Positions 55,368-63,411 of a DNA stretch of 64,000 bases are shown here, one piece after another. Position 1 is the stretch's first letter. Every line of letters begins with the position of its first letter. The stretch is taken from contig CAVZZZ010000001.1 of assembly GCA_963780045.1 (NCBI GenBank), positions 744,001-808,000 on the forward strand, in the 5' to 3' direction. The notes beneath the pieces were generated by a model. That model saw only the letters and a list, made by a program, of their open reading frames with translations. It was not told the DNA's origin and ran no database searches. The translations under genes were made by a program, and so were the position numbers. The DNA comes from JANXQG01 sp963780045. Its GTDB lineage: Bacteria; Planctomycetota; Planctomycetia; Pirellulales; Thermoguttaceae.

Positions 55368-55399
55368 ATTATACGCATATACACCAGTGGTGCATATCC
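55368..55399 (-). promoter_or_regulatory. Putative sdhB promoter and imperfect palindromic operator
   Basis: On the minus strand a perfect TATAAT (55373-55368). The -35 region lacks a good TTGACA but is covered by an imperfect palindrome centred at 55387, arms 55375-55386 and 55388-55399, matching at 10 of 12 positions (ATAT-CACCA). A weak -35 with a dyad over it suggests an activator-dependent promoter. Confidence 0.45.
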
Positions 55400-55472
55400 G
55401 GCCGCCAGAGTCCGAGTTTTTTGTTCGTATCGCGTTCGCCTCGAATCGGCCTGTTTTCGGCAGTTTTCCAAC

Positions 55473-55560
55473 TCAGGTCTCGATCAGGAACCGATTAGGA
55501 TGCCATCAGGACTGGATCCGGATTGGATCAGACCGCGGTCAGGACACAGTCAGGACTGCC
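55473..55560. repeat. Eight-unit tandem repeat with an exact 11-bp period
   Basis: Units start at 55473, 55484, 55495, 55506, 55517, 55528, 55539 and 55550, consensus TCAGGA followed by five variable bases. Six of eight begin with TCAG and seven have GG or G at positions 4-5. The spacing is invariant although the tails diverge, so selection on the phase is possible. It lies about 230 bp upstream of sdhB. Confidence 0.75.
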
Positions 55561-55719
55561 CCTTCTGGCCGGACTACGCACCACGGCGAACCGGCGGCGG
55601 TGGCGGATGTACACAAACCTGAAGCGCAAGTGAAGGACAATCTCTTCGCTCGCTCGCGCTTCGGGGCATGGGCCATGCCACAAAACCTTGCCGCACGCCT
55701 GCGTACCGAGTTCTTGTCT

Positions 55720-55761
55720 TTCATCCTACATCCTTCGTGCATCGACATTCGACATTCGTCC
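55720..55761. repeat. 7-bp tandem repeat array (6 units)
   Basis: TTCATCC, TACATCC, TTCGTGC, ATCGACA, TTCGACA, TTCGTCC without gaps. Similar units are at 21338-21372, 34 kb away. The surrounding region 55561-56134 holds no recognisable gene. Confidence 0.6.
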
Positions 55762-56134
55762 TTCCTTTGCGGCTGCCATTTTGGCAGTCGCTGCTGTCGT
55801 TGACATCGACCATTTGCCGCGATGCGTTCCGCCCTTGCGAAAATCGGCGGGTGGAACACTTCGCCGGCCGCCGCCGTAAGTCCAGCGTATACAACAGTTT
55901 ACGCCACATTGCAACGCGGGAATTGCTCGGCCCTCCGAACGCGGGGGTTGGCACGCATCTCGCGGCCGTCCGAGCCGGGCGACCGCCATTTTTGTATGTC
56001 AACAGACGTATACACCAGCTAGCAACTATCGTGCCAATCGCGCCGAATCCGATGTTGAAGGAGACCCCACCGAGTTCGTCTCGGCCGGTGAATCAGGCTG
56101 GATGGCTAAAAACGGCCCGAACGCCCCCCTCTCG

Positions 56135-56181
56135 CATTCTCTCGTCAACGGCCGCCGGAGGTGGCCGTTGACGAGAGAATG
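56135..56181. other. Perfect 19-bp inverted repeat (large hairpin)
   Basis: CATTCTCTCGTCAACGGCC at 56135-56153 is exactly complementary to 56163-56181 with a 9-nt loop. No T-run on either side, so not a typical terminator. Lies alone in the sdhB-Uma2 gap. The 550 bp from here to the Uma2 start contain no supported gene. Confidence 0.65.
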
Positions 56182-56732
56182 GGCGGGCTAGGCTGTGGGG
56201 GCATCGGCTGTTCGCTTTTCAGCCTCCTTCACCTCCGTACTACATCGGCAGCGGCGCGGACTATCCCGCGGACTTTCCGCCCTACTACTCGGGGAGCGCG
56301 GTGGGGTCGCAAGTTCATCGGCTAAACGCTTGCGGCTGCCAGCCGCGAGGCGAGGGGCATTCATGTCCCTTTCCGGCTTGAGCCGGTGTTAGGCCCGCAG
56401 CTTTAGCTCGGGTCGATAGGGTCCACGATGCCTCGAAACTGGATTCTTTCGGAAATGCATGACAAGCCGAGCCTCGCCGCCGTCAAGGACGGCCTGACAA
56501 AATGGCCGGGCGGAAAAAGCGCCGCGCGGCGAAAGACGAAGCTTTTCGACGATCGAATGCTTACGCTCGCCTTGGAACGCCCGACGGAAACGGGGCTCGT
56601 GCCAGGGCATGTTGCATGACCGCCATGCAGCGGGCTGCGGCCGTTGAACCGGAACCGATTCGGGGGTACAATCAGAAGGTGCTAAGCGCTCGCTCGCCGC
56701 TCGCATCATTGTCGCAAGCCGGGAGGCCCGTC

Positions 56733-57410
56733 ATGGCAACCGTCACCCCAGACACTGCAATTCCGTCAGCAGTTCCACTGCCGCCAGCGGATTGGACCGT
56801 CGCCGACTTGCTGGACCAACTGGGCGGCATACCGCCCGAACGGGTTCGCATGACGCCCTATCCGGGCACGGCAACCGAGAAGGACGTAATCGCCCTGGAC
56901 GACCGGGGCGGCCCGCTCTGTGAGTTGATCGACGGCACGTTGGTGGAGAAGACGATGGGCGTGTACGAATCGTGGCTGGCGTGCCGGATTATTGCCATTC
57001 TCGGCCCGTTCGTCGAGCGGCACCGTCTGGGCATGGTCACGGGGCCCGACGGCTTTTATAAGCTTTTCGGCCGGCAGATCCGTGCCCCCGACGTGACGTT
57101 TGTCCGCCGCGAGCGGCTGCCCGACGGCCGCGTTCCCCGCGAGCCGATTCCGGCTCTTGCTCCGACGCTTCCCATCGAGGTGCTTTCTCCCAGCAATACC
57201 AAGCGCGAAATCGGGCGCAAGCTGCGCGAATATTTCGACGCGGGAGCCGAACTCGTCTGGTTCATCGATCCGGACACTCAATCGGCCACCGTCTATTCGA
57301 CTCCCGATCAACCTCTGCAAGTCGGCCTCGAGGGCGTTCTCGGCGGCGGGGATGTCCTGCCCGGCTTCGAATTGTCGCTGCGGCGGCTGTTTTCCGAGTC
57401 GGAGATTTAG
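56733..57410 (+). CDS. Uma2-family PD-(D/E)XK endonuclease-like protein
   Basis: 225 residues; ATG 56733 with GGGAGG six bases upstream. CELIDGTLVEK, a substrate-binding region, then APDVTFVRRERLPDG and LPIEVLSPSNTKREIGRKLREYFDAGAELVWFIDPDTQSATVY, the Uma2 (DUF820) pattern: Asp of APDV, Glu of IEVLSP and Lys of RKLREY are the nuclease residues. Uma2 genes are abundant and of unknown function in cyanobacteria and planctomycetes. It stands on the opposite strand between sdhB and sdhA, converging with sdhA (37 bp). Confidence 0.9.
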   Translation: MATVTPDTAIPSAVPLPPADWTVADLLDQLGGIPPERVRMTPYPGTATEKDVIALDDRGGPLCELIDGTLVEKTMGVYESWLACRIIAILGPFVERHRLGMVTGPDGFYKLFGRQIRAPDVTFVRRERLPDGRVPREPIPALAPTLPIEVLSPSNTKREIGRKLREYFDAGAELVWFIDPDTQSATVYSTPDQPLQVGLEGVLGGGDVLPGFELSLRRLFSESEI

Positions 57411-57447
57411 AGTCCCACCCTTACGCTTCGGCTTATGATGCGCCGCC

Positions 57448-59279
57448 TTACTTCATCTCCTCAATAACCGCTTGCAATTCCGCCGGCATTTCTTTCAGCG
57501 GCTCGCGGCGGATTTGCATCGCGCCGTCCGGGCCGCGGAAGGTGACGATGTTGAATTTGGCGCAGGCTTCGTCCTTGTTCGGACAATCATCGCGGAAATG
57601 GGCGCCGCGGCTTTCCTTGCGTTCCAATGCCGACAGCGTGATCGCCTGGGAGACCGTCAAAAGGTTCTTCAAATCCAGCGCCGTGTGCCAGCCGGGGTTG
57701 TAGTCGCGGTTGCCGGGCACGCCCACACATTGGTAGCGCTGCCAGAGTTTTTCAATGGTCCCCAGGGCGCGTTGCATTTCGTCTTCGCGCCTTACGATGC
57801 CCACCAGGTCCTGCATCGTGTCCTGAAGATCATATTGCAGTTGGAAGGCACTTCCGCGCTCGCGGTTCGCTCAAAGGGCGCAAGCGATTCGGCGGCACTT
57901 TGCTCGACCTGTTCGGCATTCACCTGGCCCAGAGGGTTCTCGCGGGCATACTTGGCGGCGTATTCGCCCGCCCGGCGGCCGAAGACCAGAAGATCGGACA
58001 GGGAATTGCCGCCTAAACGATTGGCGCCATTGATCCCCGCCGCGCATTCGCCGGCGGCGAACAGTCCCGGCACGTTGGACATCTGCGTGTCCGCGTCGAC
58101 TCGCACGCCGCCCATGATGTAATGCGTGGTGGGGCCGATTTCCATGGGGACGGCGGTAATGTCAATGTTGGCCAGTTGCATGAACTGGTGGTACATGCTC
58201 GGCAGCTTCTTCTTGATGTGCTCGGCGGCGTTGGGGATTTTTTCCTTGATCCAGGAAATATCCAAGAATACGCCGCCGTGCGGGCTGCCGCGGCCCTCTT
58301 TCACTTCCCGCATGATGCGGCGGGAGACGTGGTCGCGTGTCAGCAGTTCGGGCGGGCGGCGGGCCGTTTTGTCGCCTTGGGTGTATCGCCAGCCCTCGTC
58401 TTCATTGTCGGCGGTTTGCTTTTTGTAGAGTTCGGGGATGTCGTCGAACATGAAGCGGCGGCCGTCTTTGTTTTTCAGCACGCCTCCTTCGCCGCGCACG
58501 CCTTCGGTCACCAGAAGCCCGCGGACGCTCGGCGGCCAGACCATGCCCGTGGGGTGGAACTGGATGAATTCCATGTCGATCAGCTCGGCGCCGGCGTAAT
58601 AGGCAAGGGCGTGGCCGTCGCCGGTGCCCTCCCAACTGTTGCTGGTGATTTTGTAGGCGCGGCCGACTCCGCCGGTCGCCAGGATGACGGCCTTGGCTTG
58701 AAAAAGGAGGAAGCGGCCGTGCTCGCGCTCGTAGCCGAAGGCGCCGACGGCGCGGTCGCCGTCCTTAAGCAGCGACGTGATCGTGCATTCCATGTGGACG
58801 TCGATGCCTCGATGGATGCCGTGGTCCTGGAGCGTGCGGATCATTTCCAGCCCGGTGCGGTCGCCAACGTGGGCGAGCCGCGGGTAGCGGTGGCCGCCAA
58901 AGTTGCGCTGCAGGATGCGGCCGTCCTGCGTGCGATCGAAGACGGCGCCCCAGGCTTCCAATTCGCGGACGCGGTCGGGGGCTTCCTTGGCGTGCAACTC
59001 GGCCATCCGCCAGTTGTTCACATATTGCCCGCCGCGCATCGTGTCGCTGAAATGGACTTTCCAGTTGTCGCGGTCGTCGACATTGCCCATCGCCGCGGCC
59101 ATGCCGCCTTCGGCCATGACGGTGTGCGCCTTTCCCAAAAGCGATTTGCAAACCAGGCCGACGGTAACGCCCGCGGCCGAAGCCTCGATCGCGGCGCGCA
59201 ACCCGGCCCCTCCGGCGCCGATGACGAGAACATCGTAAACGTGGGTGGTGGAACCTGCCAGGCGGGGAGACTCTGCCAT
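57448..59279 (-). CDS. sdhA: Succinate dehydrogenase/fumarate reductase flavoprotein subunit, one frameshift
   Basis: ATG 59279. VLVIGAGGAGLRAAIEA binds FAD; His52 in KAHTVMAEGGM is the usual covalent flavin site; GMVWPPSVRGLLVTEGVRGEGG and HPTG, ITAVPMEIGPTTHYIMGG and GANRLGGNSLSDLLVFGRRAGEYAA are family motifs. Near 57840 (CCAACT, one base missing) the frame shifts; the C-terminus continues LQYDLQDTMQDLVGIVR to MPAELQAVIEEMK. About 610 residues. Since the enzyme is central to metabolism and no other copy is in view, the frameshift is more likely a sequence error. sdhC is 39 bp upstream in the same direction. Confidence 0.92.
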
Positions 59280-59318
59280 CTTAGTGCTTCTCCAATCGTG
59301 CGAACCGCCCATCGTACA

Positions 59319-60191
59319 TTAAAAGATTCTCCAATCGTGCCAGATGTTCATGCTGCACAGGCGGATGTAGAGATCAGAGAATCCGACGACACAAAGGCTG
59401 CACCAGGCCCAGAGCATGTGCGAGCGATTCAGGCAGCTCACGCAGTTATACGCTTTATGGCAAACCGGTGATTTTGTCAACGAGTCGTTCTTGCCGCCGA
59501 CGAGGTGGCGAAGCGAATGGCAGCCGAGCGTGTAGCCGCTCAGAAGACAGACGTTGACTGCCAATATCACAGTGCCCAGTCCGATGCCGAAATGACTCTT
59601 GCCACCGGCATAGACCTGGCCGGCGGCGTCGTGATCGAACCAAAGGGCCTTCCACACGTCCCATGCCAAGATGAACAAGAAGATCACCGCCAGATACATG
59701 AAATAGCGATGGATGTTTTGCAGGATGAGCGGGAGGGAGTTCTCGCCCCAGTACGATTTGCGCGGTTCGCCGACGGCGCAGGACGACGGGTCGGCCCAGA
59801 ATGCCTTGTAGTACGCGCCGCGGTAATAGTAGCAGGTGAAGCGGAAGCCGCCGGGGGCCCAAAGGATCAGCAAGGCGGGCAACCAGGGCAGCCAGGCTGG
59901 AATCCAGCCGGGCTTCGCGCCGAACCACGCATGGGGCGAATCGCCGAAAAGCTCCGGCGAATAGAACGGAGACAGATAGGGGCCAAACGTATAATGCGCG
60001 TTTTGGAATGCCGCCCAGGTCGAATAGACAATGAAGGTCGTAAGGCCGCAGAAGACGGCCAGCGGCGTGATCCACCACAGATCGGTGCGGCCGGTTTGTC
60101 CGAAGCCGCGCGGCGGCAGGATTGTCAGCGACCGCCGGGCGGCCTCGCTTGCACTGCCGCCGCCGGGAGCAATCGTACTGGGTTGGGACAT
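59319..60191 (-). CDS. sdhC: Succinate dehydrogenase cytochrome b/membrane subunit
   Basis: 290 residues from ATG 60191 (MSQPSTIAPGGG). Five hydrophobic segments, among them WWITPLAVFCGLTTFIVYST, WLPALLILWAPGGFRFTCYYYRGAYY, NIHRYFMYLAVIFLFILAWDVWKALWF and ILAVNVCLLSGYTLGCHSLRHLVGG; the His residues in HRYFMYLA and CHSLRHL are heme-ligand candidates. Such large single membrane subunits are found in planctomycete sdhCAB operons. It anchors the flavoprotein and iron-sulfur subunits and reacts with quinone. The 100 bp upstream contain no strong Shine-Dalgarno. Confidence 0.82.
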   Translation of the reverse strand: MSQPSTIAPGGGSASEAARRSLTILPPRGFGQTGRTDLWWITPLAVFCGLTTFIVYSTWAAFQNAHYTFGPYLSPFYSPELFGDSPHAWFGAKPGWIPAWLPWLPALLILWAPGGFRFTCYYYRGAYYKAFWADPSSCAVGEPRKSYWGENSLPLILQNIHRYFMYLAVIFLFILAWDVWKALWFDHDAAGQVYAGGKSHFGIGLGTVILAVNVCLLSGYTLGCHSLRHLVGGKNDSLTKSPVCHKAYNCVSCLNRSHMLWAWCSLCVVGFSDLYIRLCSMNIWHDWRIF

Positions 60192-60295
60192 TGATCTACG
60201 TTCGGGATATGCAAAAACCACACTGAAAGAACAGATTCTAAATAGGAGGAAACGGTGCGTCAAGCGAGTACGGTCGAGGACTGCTGCGGGTGAAA

Positions 60296-60372
60296 GTGCG
60301 CGGAGTTTTCGCGCAGGAGTTTTCGCGCAAGGGAGCAAAGCCTTTCTTTGCGCCTTCGCGCCTGCGTGAGGC
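60296..60372. repeat. 7-bp tandem repeat array (11 units)
   Basis: Eleven consecutive heptamers, including GAGTTTT twice, CGCGCAG, CGCGCAA, AAGCCTT, TCTTTGC, GCCTTCG and CGCCTGC. This is the longest heptad array in the window, between sdhC and the second PIN module. Confidence 0.55.
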
Positions 60373-60393
60373 CGGTTCGGGTACCGCCAGAGT

Positions 60394-60422
60394 TTGTACT
60401 AGCCCAGGAATTGCGGTATAAT
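60394..60422 (+). promoter_or_regulatory. Promoter of the second antitoxin/PIN module
   Basis: Perfect TATAAT at 60417-60422, and TTGTAC at 60394-60399 as a weak -35 with the ideal 17-bp spacing. GGAGGG at 60445-60450 lies 7 nt before the ATG. Confidence 0.5.
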
Positions 60423-60457
60423 TCGTCGGTGGTTTTGTTTTCGTGGAGGGTTCCGAA

Positions 60458-60682
60458 ATGTCGCAGCAAACACTTGAAGAACGGGTATCGGCACTTGAGG
60501 AAGCTATGGCGTCGCTGATTTCCGGCAAGAACGGCGGTCCACCCTACGAAGAGTGGCGAAAAGAGTGGCGTCGCACTTTCGGAGTGTTTGACGGCAACCC
60601 CGTTATGGCCGAGATTCAGGAAGAGGGACGTAAGATTCGCGAAGCCGAGCGAGAGGCGATTCGGCAGGATCCAAACCCTTGA
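60458..60682 (+). CDS. Small antitoxin-like protein (paralogue of the 36335 gene)
   Basis: 74 residues: LEERVSALEEAMASLISGKNG, YEEWRKEWRRTFGVFDGNPVMAEIQEEGRKIREAEREAIRQ. Same plan as the 36335 product: N-terminal heptad coiled coil (LEERVSALEE against LERRVAALEE), a W-containing middle, then a basic-acidic helix ending before the toxin. Stop overlaps the toxin start (TTGA). Confidence 0.75.
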   Translation: MSQQTLEERVSALEEAMASLISGKNGGPPYEEWRKEWRRTFGVFDGNPVMAEIQEEGRKIREAEREAIRQDPNP

Positions 60683-61101
60683 TTATTCTCGACACGGATC
60701 ATGTAGGTATTCTGCAGTTGCAGAGCCCGCAGGCGTCGCGCCTCGCGGCCAAAATCGATGCCTTGCCGGATGTTCTTTTCGTCACGACTGCCATAACCGC
60801 CGAGGAGCAAATGCGAGGATGGCTGGCGCTGATCCACCGCACAAACGATGTTTATAAACAACTGTCGGCTTACGATCAATTCATCGGCCTTTTCCAGTTT
60901 TTTGCAAAGTGGAAAGTATTGCCGTTCGATCAAGCCGCAGCCGACGAATTCGTCCGATTGCGAGCGCTAAGGGTACGAATTGCGACCATGGATTTGAAAA
61001 TCGCCGCGACGGCTTTGGCAAGCGATGCCACGTTGCTTTCTGCCAACACCCGCGACTTCGAGCGAGTCCCAAACCTGCGGCTGGAGAATTGGCTTCGATG
61101 A
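60679..61101 (+). CDS. PIN-domain toxin (VapC-like), second copy
   Basis: 140 residues, starting at TTG 60679, which overlaps the antitoxin stop. IILDTDHVGILQLQ carries the first acidic residues, EEQMRGWLALIHR the middle helix and MDLKIAATALASDATLLSANTRDFERVPNLRLENWLR the end. Length and these motifs match the toxin at 36562. Probable RNase toxin neutralised by the preceding gene product. Confidence 0.88.
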   Translation: MIILDTDHVGILQLQSPQASRLAAKIDALPDVLFVTTAITAEEQMRGWLALIHRTNDVYKQLSAYDQFIGLFQFFAKWKVLPFDQAAADEFVRLRALRVRIATMDLKIAATALASDATLLSANTRDFERVPNLRLENWLR

Positions 61102-61232
61102 AGCCGAAGACGAGTTACGATACGGGAATTCTCACTCGATCTCATGGATTCGCCCTGCAGTTAAGGCCCGACTTTGCCGAGGCGAAAGAGAACCTAAAGA
61201 GGGCGCAGAAGTCCGCGCAGGCCGGCAAGTAG
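61098..61232 (+). pseudogene. Remnant of a TPR-repeat protein end
   Basis: A 44-codon frame whose ATG overlaps the PIN stop. The last ~26 residues (ALQLRPDFAEAKENLKRAQ) look like the final helix pair of a TPR protein, a piece left by rearrangement. Whether it is translated with the toxin is unknown. Confidence 0.4.
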
Positions 61233-61282
61233 TGTTCGAGGCTGCTGCCTTCAATCAGTCCAAACCGGGTCAACTGAGTCTG

Positions 61283-61729
61283 TCAGCGGCCACTGGCCGG
61301 TTGGTGGAAGACGAGCATCGCCTGGCCATCAATCTTTACCAGCCCCGCCGGCCGGCCCGCTTGGGCCAACTCCTGCAGGAGATGTTCGTCGTCGAGAGTT
61401 TGCCATAACGGCCGCGCCTTTGCGACGGCCAGCCTGCGGACGATGCCCGGGTCGGTTTGAATGCGCTCGATCACGACCTTCGCCGCTTGCCCCCGATCGA
61501 GCTTTGGAACGACTGGCGGCGGGGTAATCACAATTGGCGTGCGGGACGGATGCGGCGCCGAGCGTGGCAGGAGCAAGGCGGCAATGCCCGCCACAACGAA
61601 CACAATTGCCGCGGCGCCGCCGCGGAGTGCGAACCGCCGCCTGCGCCGTTGCCGCGCAAGCCGGACCGCCATTTTCAGGATTTGCTCGCGCCGCCCGCGA
61701 CCGCGAGGTGAAAGTTCCACGTCACTCAT
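61283..61729 (-). CDS. Single-span membrane protein, likely anti-sigma factor
   Basis: 148 residues from ATG 61729, which overlaps the sigma factor's end by 8 bp. A basic cytoplasmic part (GRREQILKMAVRLARQRRRRRF), one helix (GGAAAIVFVVAGIAALLLP), a Pro-rich stretch and a ~70-residue external part (DRGQAAKVVIERIQTDPGIVRRLAVAKARPLWQTLDDEHLLQEL). No zinc-binding anti-sigma domain, but overlap with an ECF gene and the single span suggest it senses outside signals for it. Confidence 0.65.
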   Translation of the reverse strand: MSDVELSPRGRGRREQILKMAVRLARQRRRRRFALRGGAAAIVFVVAGIAALLLPRSAPHPSRTPIVITPPPVVPKLDRGQAAKVVIERIQTDPGIVRRLAVAKARPLWQTLDDEHLLQELAQAGRPAGLVKIDGQAMLVFHQPASGR

Positions 61730-62276
61730 CGAATTCCTCGTATTCCTTCCTGGCAAGCTCGCGCAGCCGGCCTATGGCCTTGCGGAGCCGCCCGTCAACG
61801 GTTCCCACGGAAAGTCCAAGAGACTGCCCGATCCGCGCGAGCGTCCACGATTGTTGAAAGCGGAGATCGATCAAGCGGGCGAACTCGGGGTCGAGGGCCG
61901 CGATTTGCTGGCGGAGCCAGGCGAGCCGATCGGCCGAGTCGATATCCGCCGCTGGCGGCCCTCGTCCGCTCTCCGCCACCACTGCGGCTTCACGCCGCGC
62001 CCGGCGGGCCTCGGACTTCATCAGGTCGTAGGCCGTCGACTGAACGACCAACCGCAGCCACGCGCGAAATCGCCCTTCGCTTTCGACCGGCCGCACGCAG
62101 CGGACAATGCGCAGCACGGCGTCCTGCACGATGTCGAGACAGAAGGCCTCGTCGCGCCCCGTGGCGCAGCGGGCCTTCCGATAGAGCCAGTCGAAGTAGC
62201 GGCGGTAGAAATCCTCAATCGCGCGCTCGTCGCCGGCTGCCATCCCGCGGGTAAGTTGGAGGGGCGAGGTCGGCAC
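61722..62276 (-). CDS. ECF-type sigma-70 family sigma factor
   Basis: 184 residues; GTG 62276 start. Region 2: AIEDFYRRYFDWLYRKARCATGRDEAFCLDIVQDAVLRIVR and FRAWLRLVVQSTAYDLMKSEARR. Region 4: LIDLRFQQSWTLARIGQSLGLSVGTVDGRLRKAIGRLR. Not close to the sigma factor at 10834. Lies between the STN-like gene and the membrane gene with tight spacing, so the three probably form one operon, with the membrane protein as regulator. Confidence 0.88.
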   Translation of the reverse strand: MPTSPLQLTRGMAAGDERAIEDFYRRYFDWLYRKARCATGRDEAFCLDIVQDAVLRIVRCVRPVESEGRFRAWLRLVVQSTAYDLMKSEARRARREAAVVAESGRGPPAADIDSADRLAWLRQQIAALDPEFARLIDLRFQQSWTLARIGQSLGLSVGTVDGRLRKAIGRLRELARKEYEEFDE

Positions 62277-62300
62277 GCCGCATTATTCCCTTTCAACGAC

Positions 62301-63218
62301 TCACGGAGACTTTTCGCCCCGCGCCGCCAGCCGGGCCTTCAGGGTTTCGATCTCCGTCACCTGCTCGCTGAGCCGCTTGCGGGCGGCCGCGTACTCGCTC
62401 TCGGTTTCCGCCAATCGACCGTGCAGTCGGGCGAGATCGTCCTGGCTGCGGTTGCGGTCGGCAGCCATCTGGTCCCGCAGCTTGGCGCGTTCGGCCTCCA
62501 TCTTGGTCGGTTCCAGCGCCGCCAGCACTTGCTGGACCGCTTCCGTTTGCTCCAAGTTGCCCCGAAAGATCAGCGTCTCGGTTGCCTCGTGGACCTTCAT
62601 GAGGACATTGGTCGTCGACCCTTGGGCTTCCAACGCCGCTTGAACAAGCGAGAGGATGTTGTTCAAGTATTTGCGCGGTCGGGTTGGTCGGCGGGAATCA
62701 GGTGACTTAACCGGAAGACCGCCAGGTGCGGCGGCTCCGGGCGGGAAGGGGCCGCCGGGCGTACGCCCGGACCACCCATCCCCCCCATGCCGCCCATGCG
62801 GTTTTGCCCCATCCGAGCGCTATCGTCGGGCGGCGCGGCGAGTTTGAACAAATACACGCTCCCTTTTCCGCCTTCAATTGCTTCGATCGCGAGTTGAGGA
62901 AGTCGCCTTCTTGAGCACTTCGAGAAACTGTTGCAGGTCAACGTTTTTCAGCTCGATGTCCGGCAGCGGCGGATTGGGGTCCGCACATTGCGGATCGGGC
63001 ACGACGACCGCCTGAAACCCCGGTAATGACTTCCTGAGAAAAGCGACCACCTCGCTTAGCGGCACACCGTGGAAATCAACCTCTTTGAGCACCGGATTAT
63101 CGCTTTCGCCGGCCGCCGCCGGGCGGTGTGGCGATTGTTTCTGCTTTTCGGCGGAAAAGAGGGTTTTGGGACCTGCCAACAGGGCGAGCAACACGAACGC
63201 GGGGACAAAGTTCTTCAT
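62301..63218 (-). CDS. Secreted protein with short STN-like domain and coiled coil, two frameshifts
   Basis: ATG 63218 starts a signal peptide (MKNFVPAFVLLALLAGPKTLFSA). VLKEVDFHGVPLSEVVAFLRKSLPGFQAVVVPDP is like the STN/secretin N-terminal fold, LPDIELKNVDLQQFLEVLKK repeats the helix. A base in ACTTCC near 62898 shifts to LAIEAIEGGKGSVYLFKL and a Met-Gly-rich stretch (MGGMGGMGG); near 62690 the frame shifts again to KYLNNILSLVQAALEAQGS, TNVLMKVHEATETLIFRG and a coiled coil to the end. About 300 residues. Role unknown; possibly part of an envelope assembly sensed by the sigma pair behind it. Confidence 0.6.
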
Positions 63219-63411
63219 GGCGGAACTCCTGGAATGTTGTTGCGGAAAGGGCCGTGCCAGCAGAAACTCGATGTTGCACCGCCTCTGCTCCACCCTAATA
63301 TACGACGCCGGGGGCCGTTTTTCGCTGGCCACGGCAACGATGGAGTCCCGTCGCATTAATCAAGCGGCGAGACGCCGCTTCTACGGGCCAGCAGCCGGTT
63401 TCGGATAGGCT

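Noticed and set aside
56182..56732. Small frames such as 56428-56619 (63 codons)
   Set aside because: No Shine-Dalgarno, no motif and no support from neighbours.
60192..60442. tRNA or other RNA gene in GC-rich intergenic stretches
   Set aside because: No acceptor-stem pairing with a T-loop GTTC-type motif at proper distance was found here or in the other gaps.
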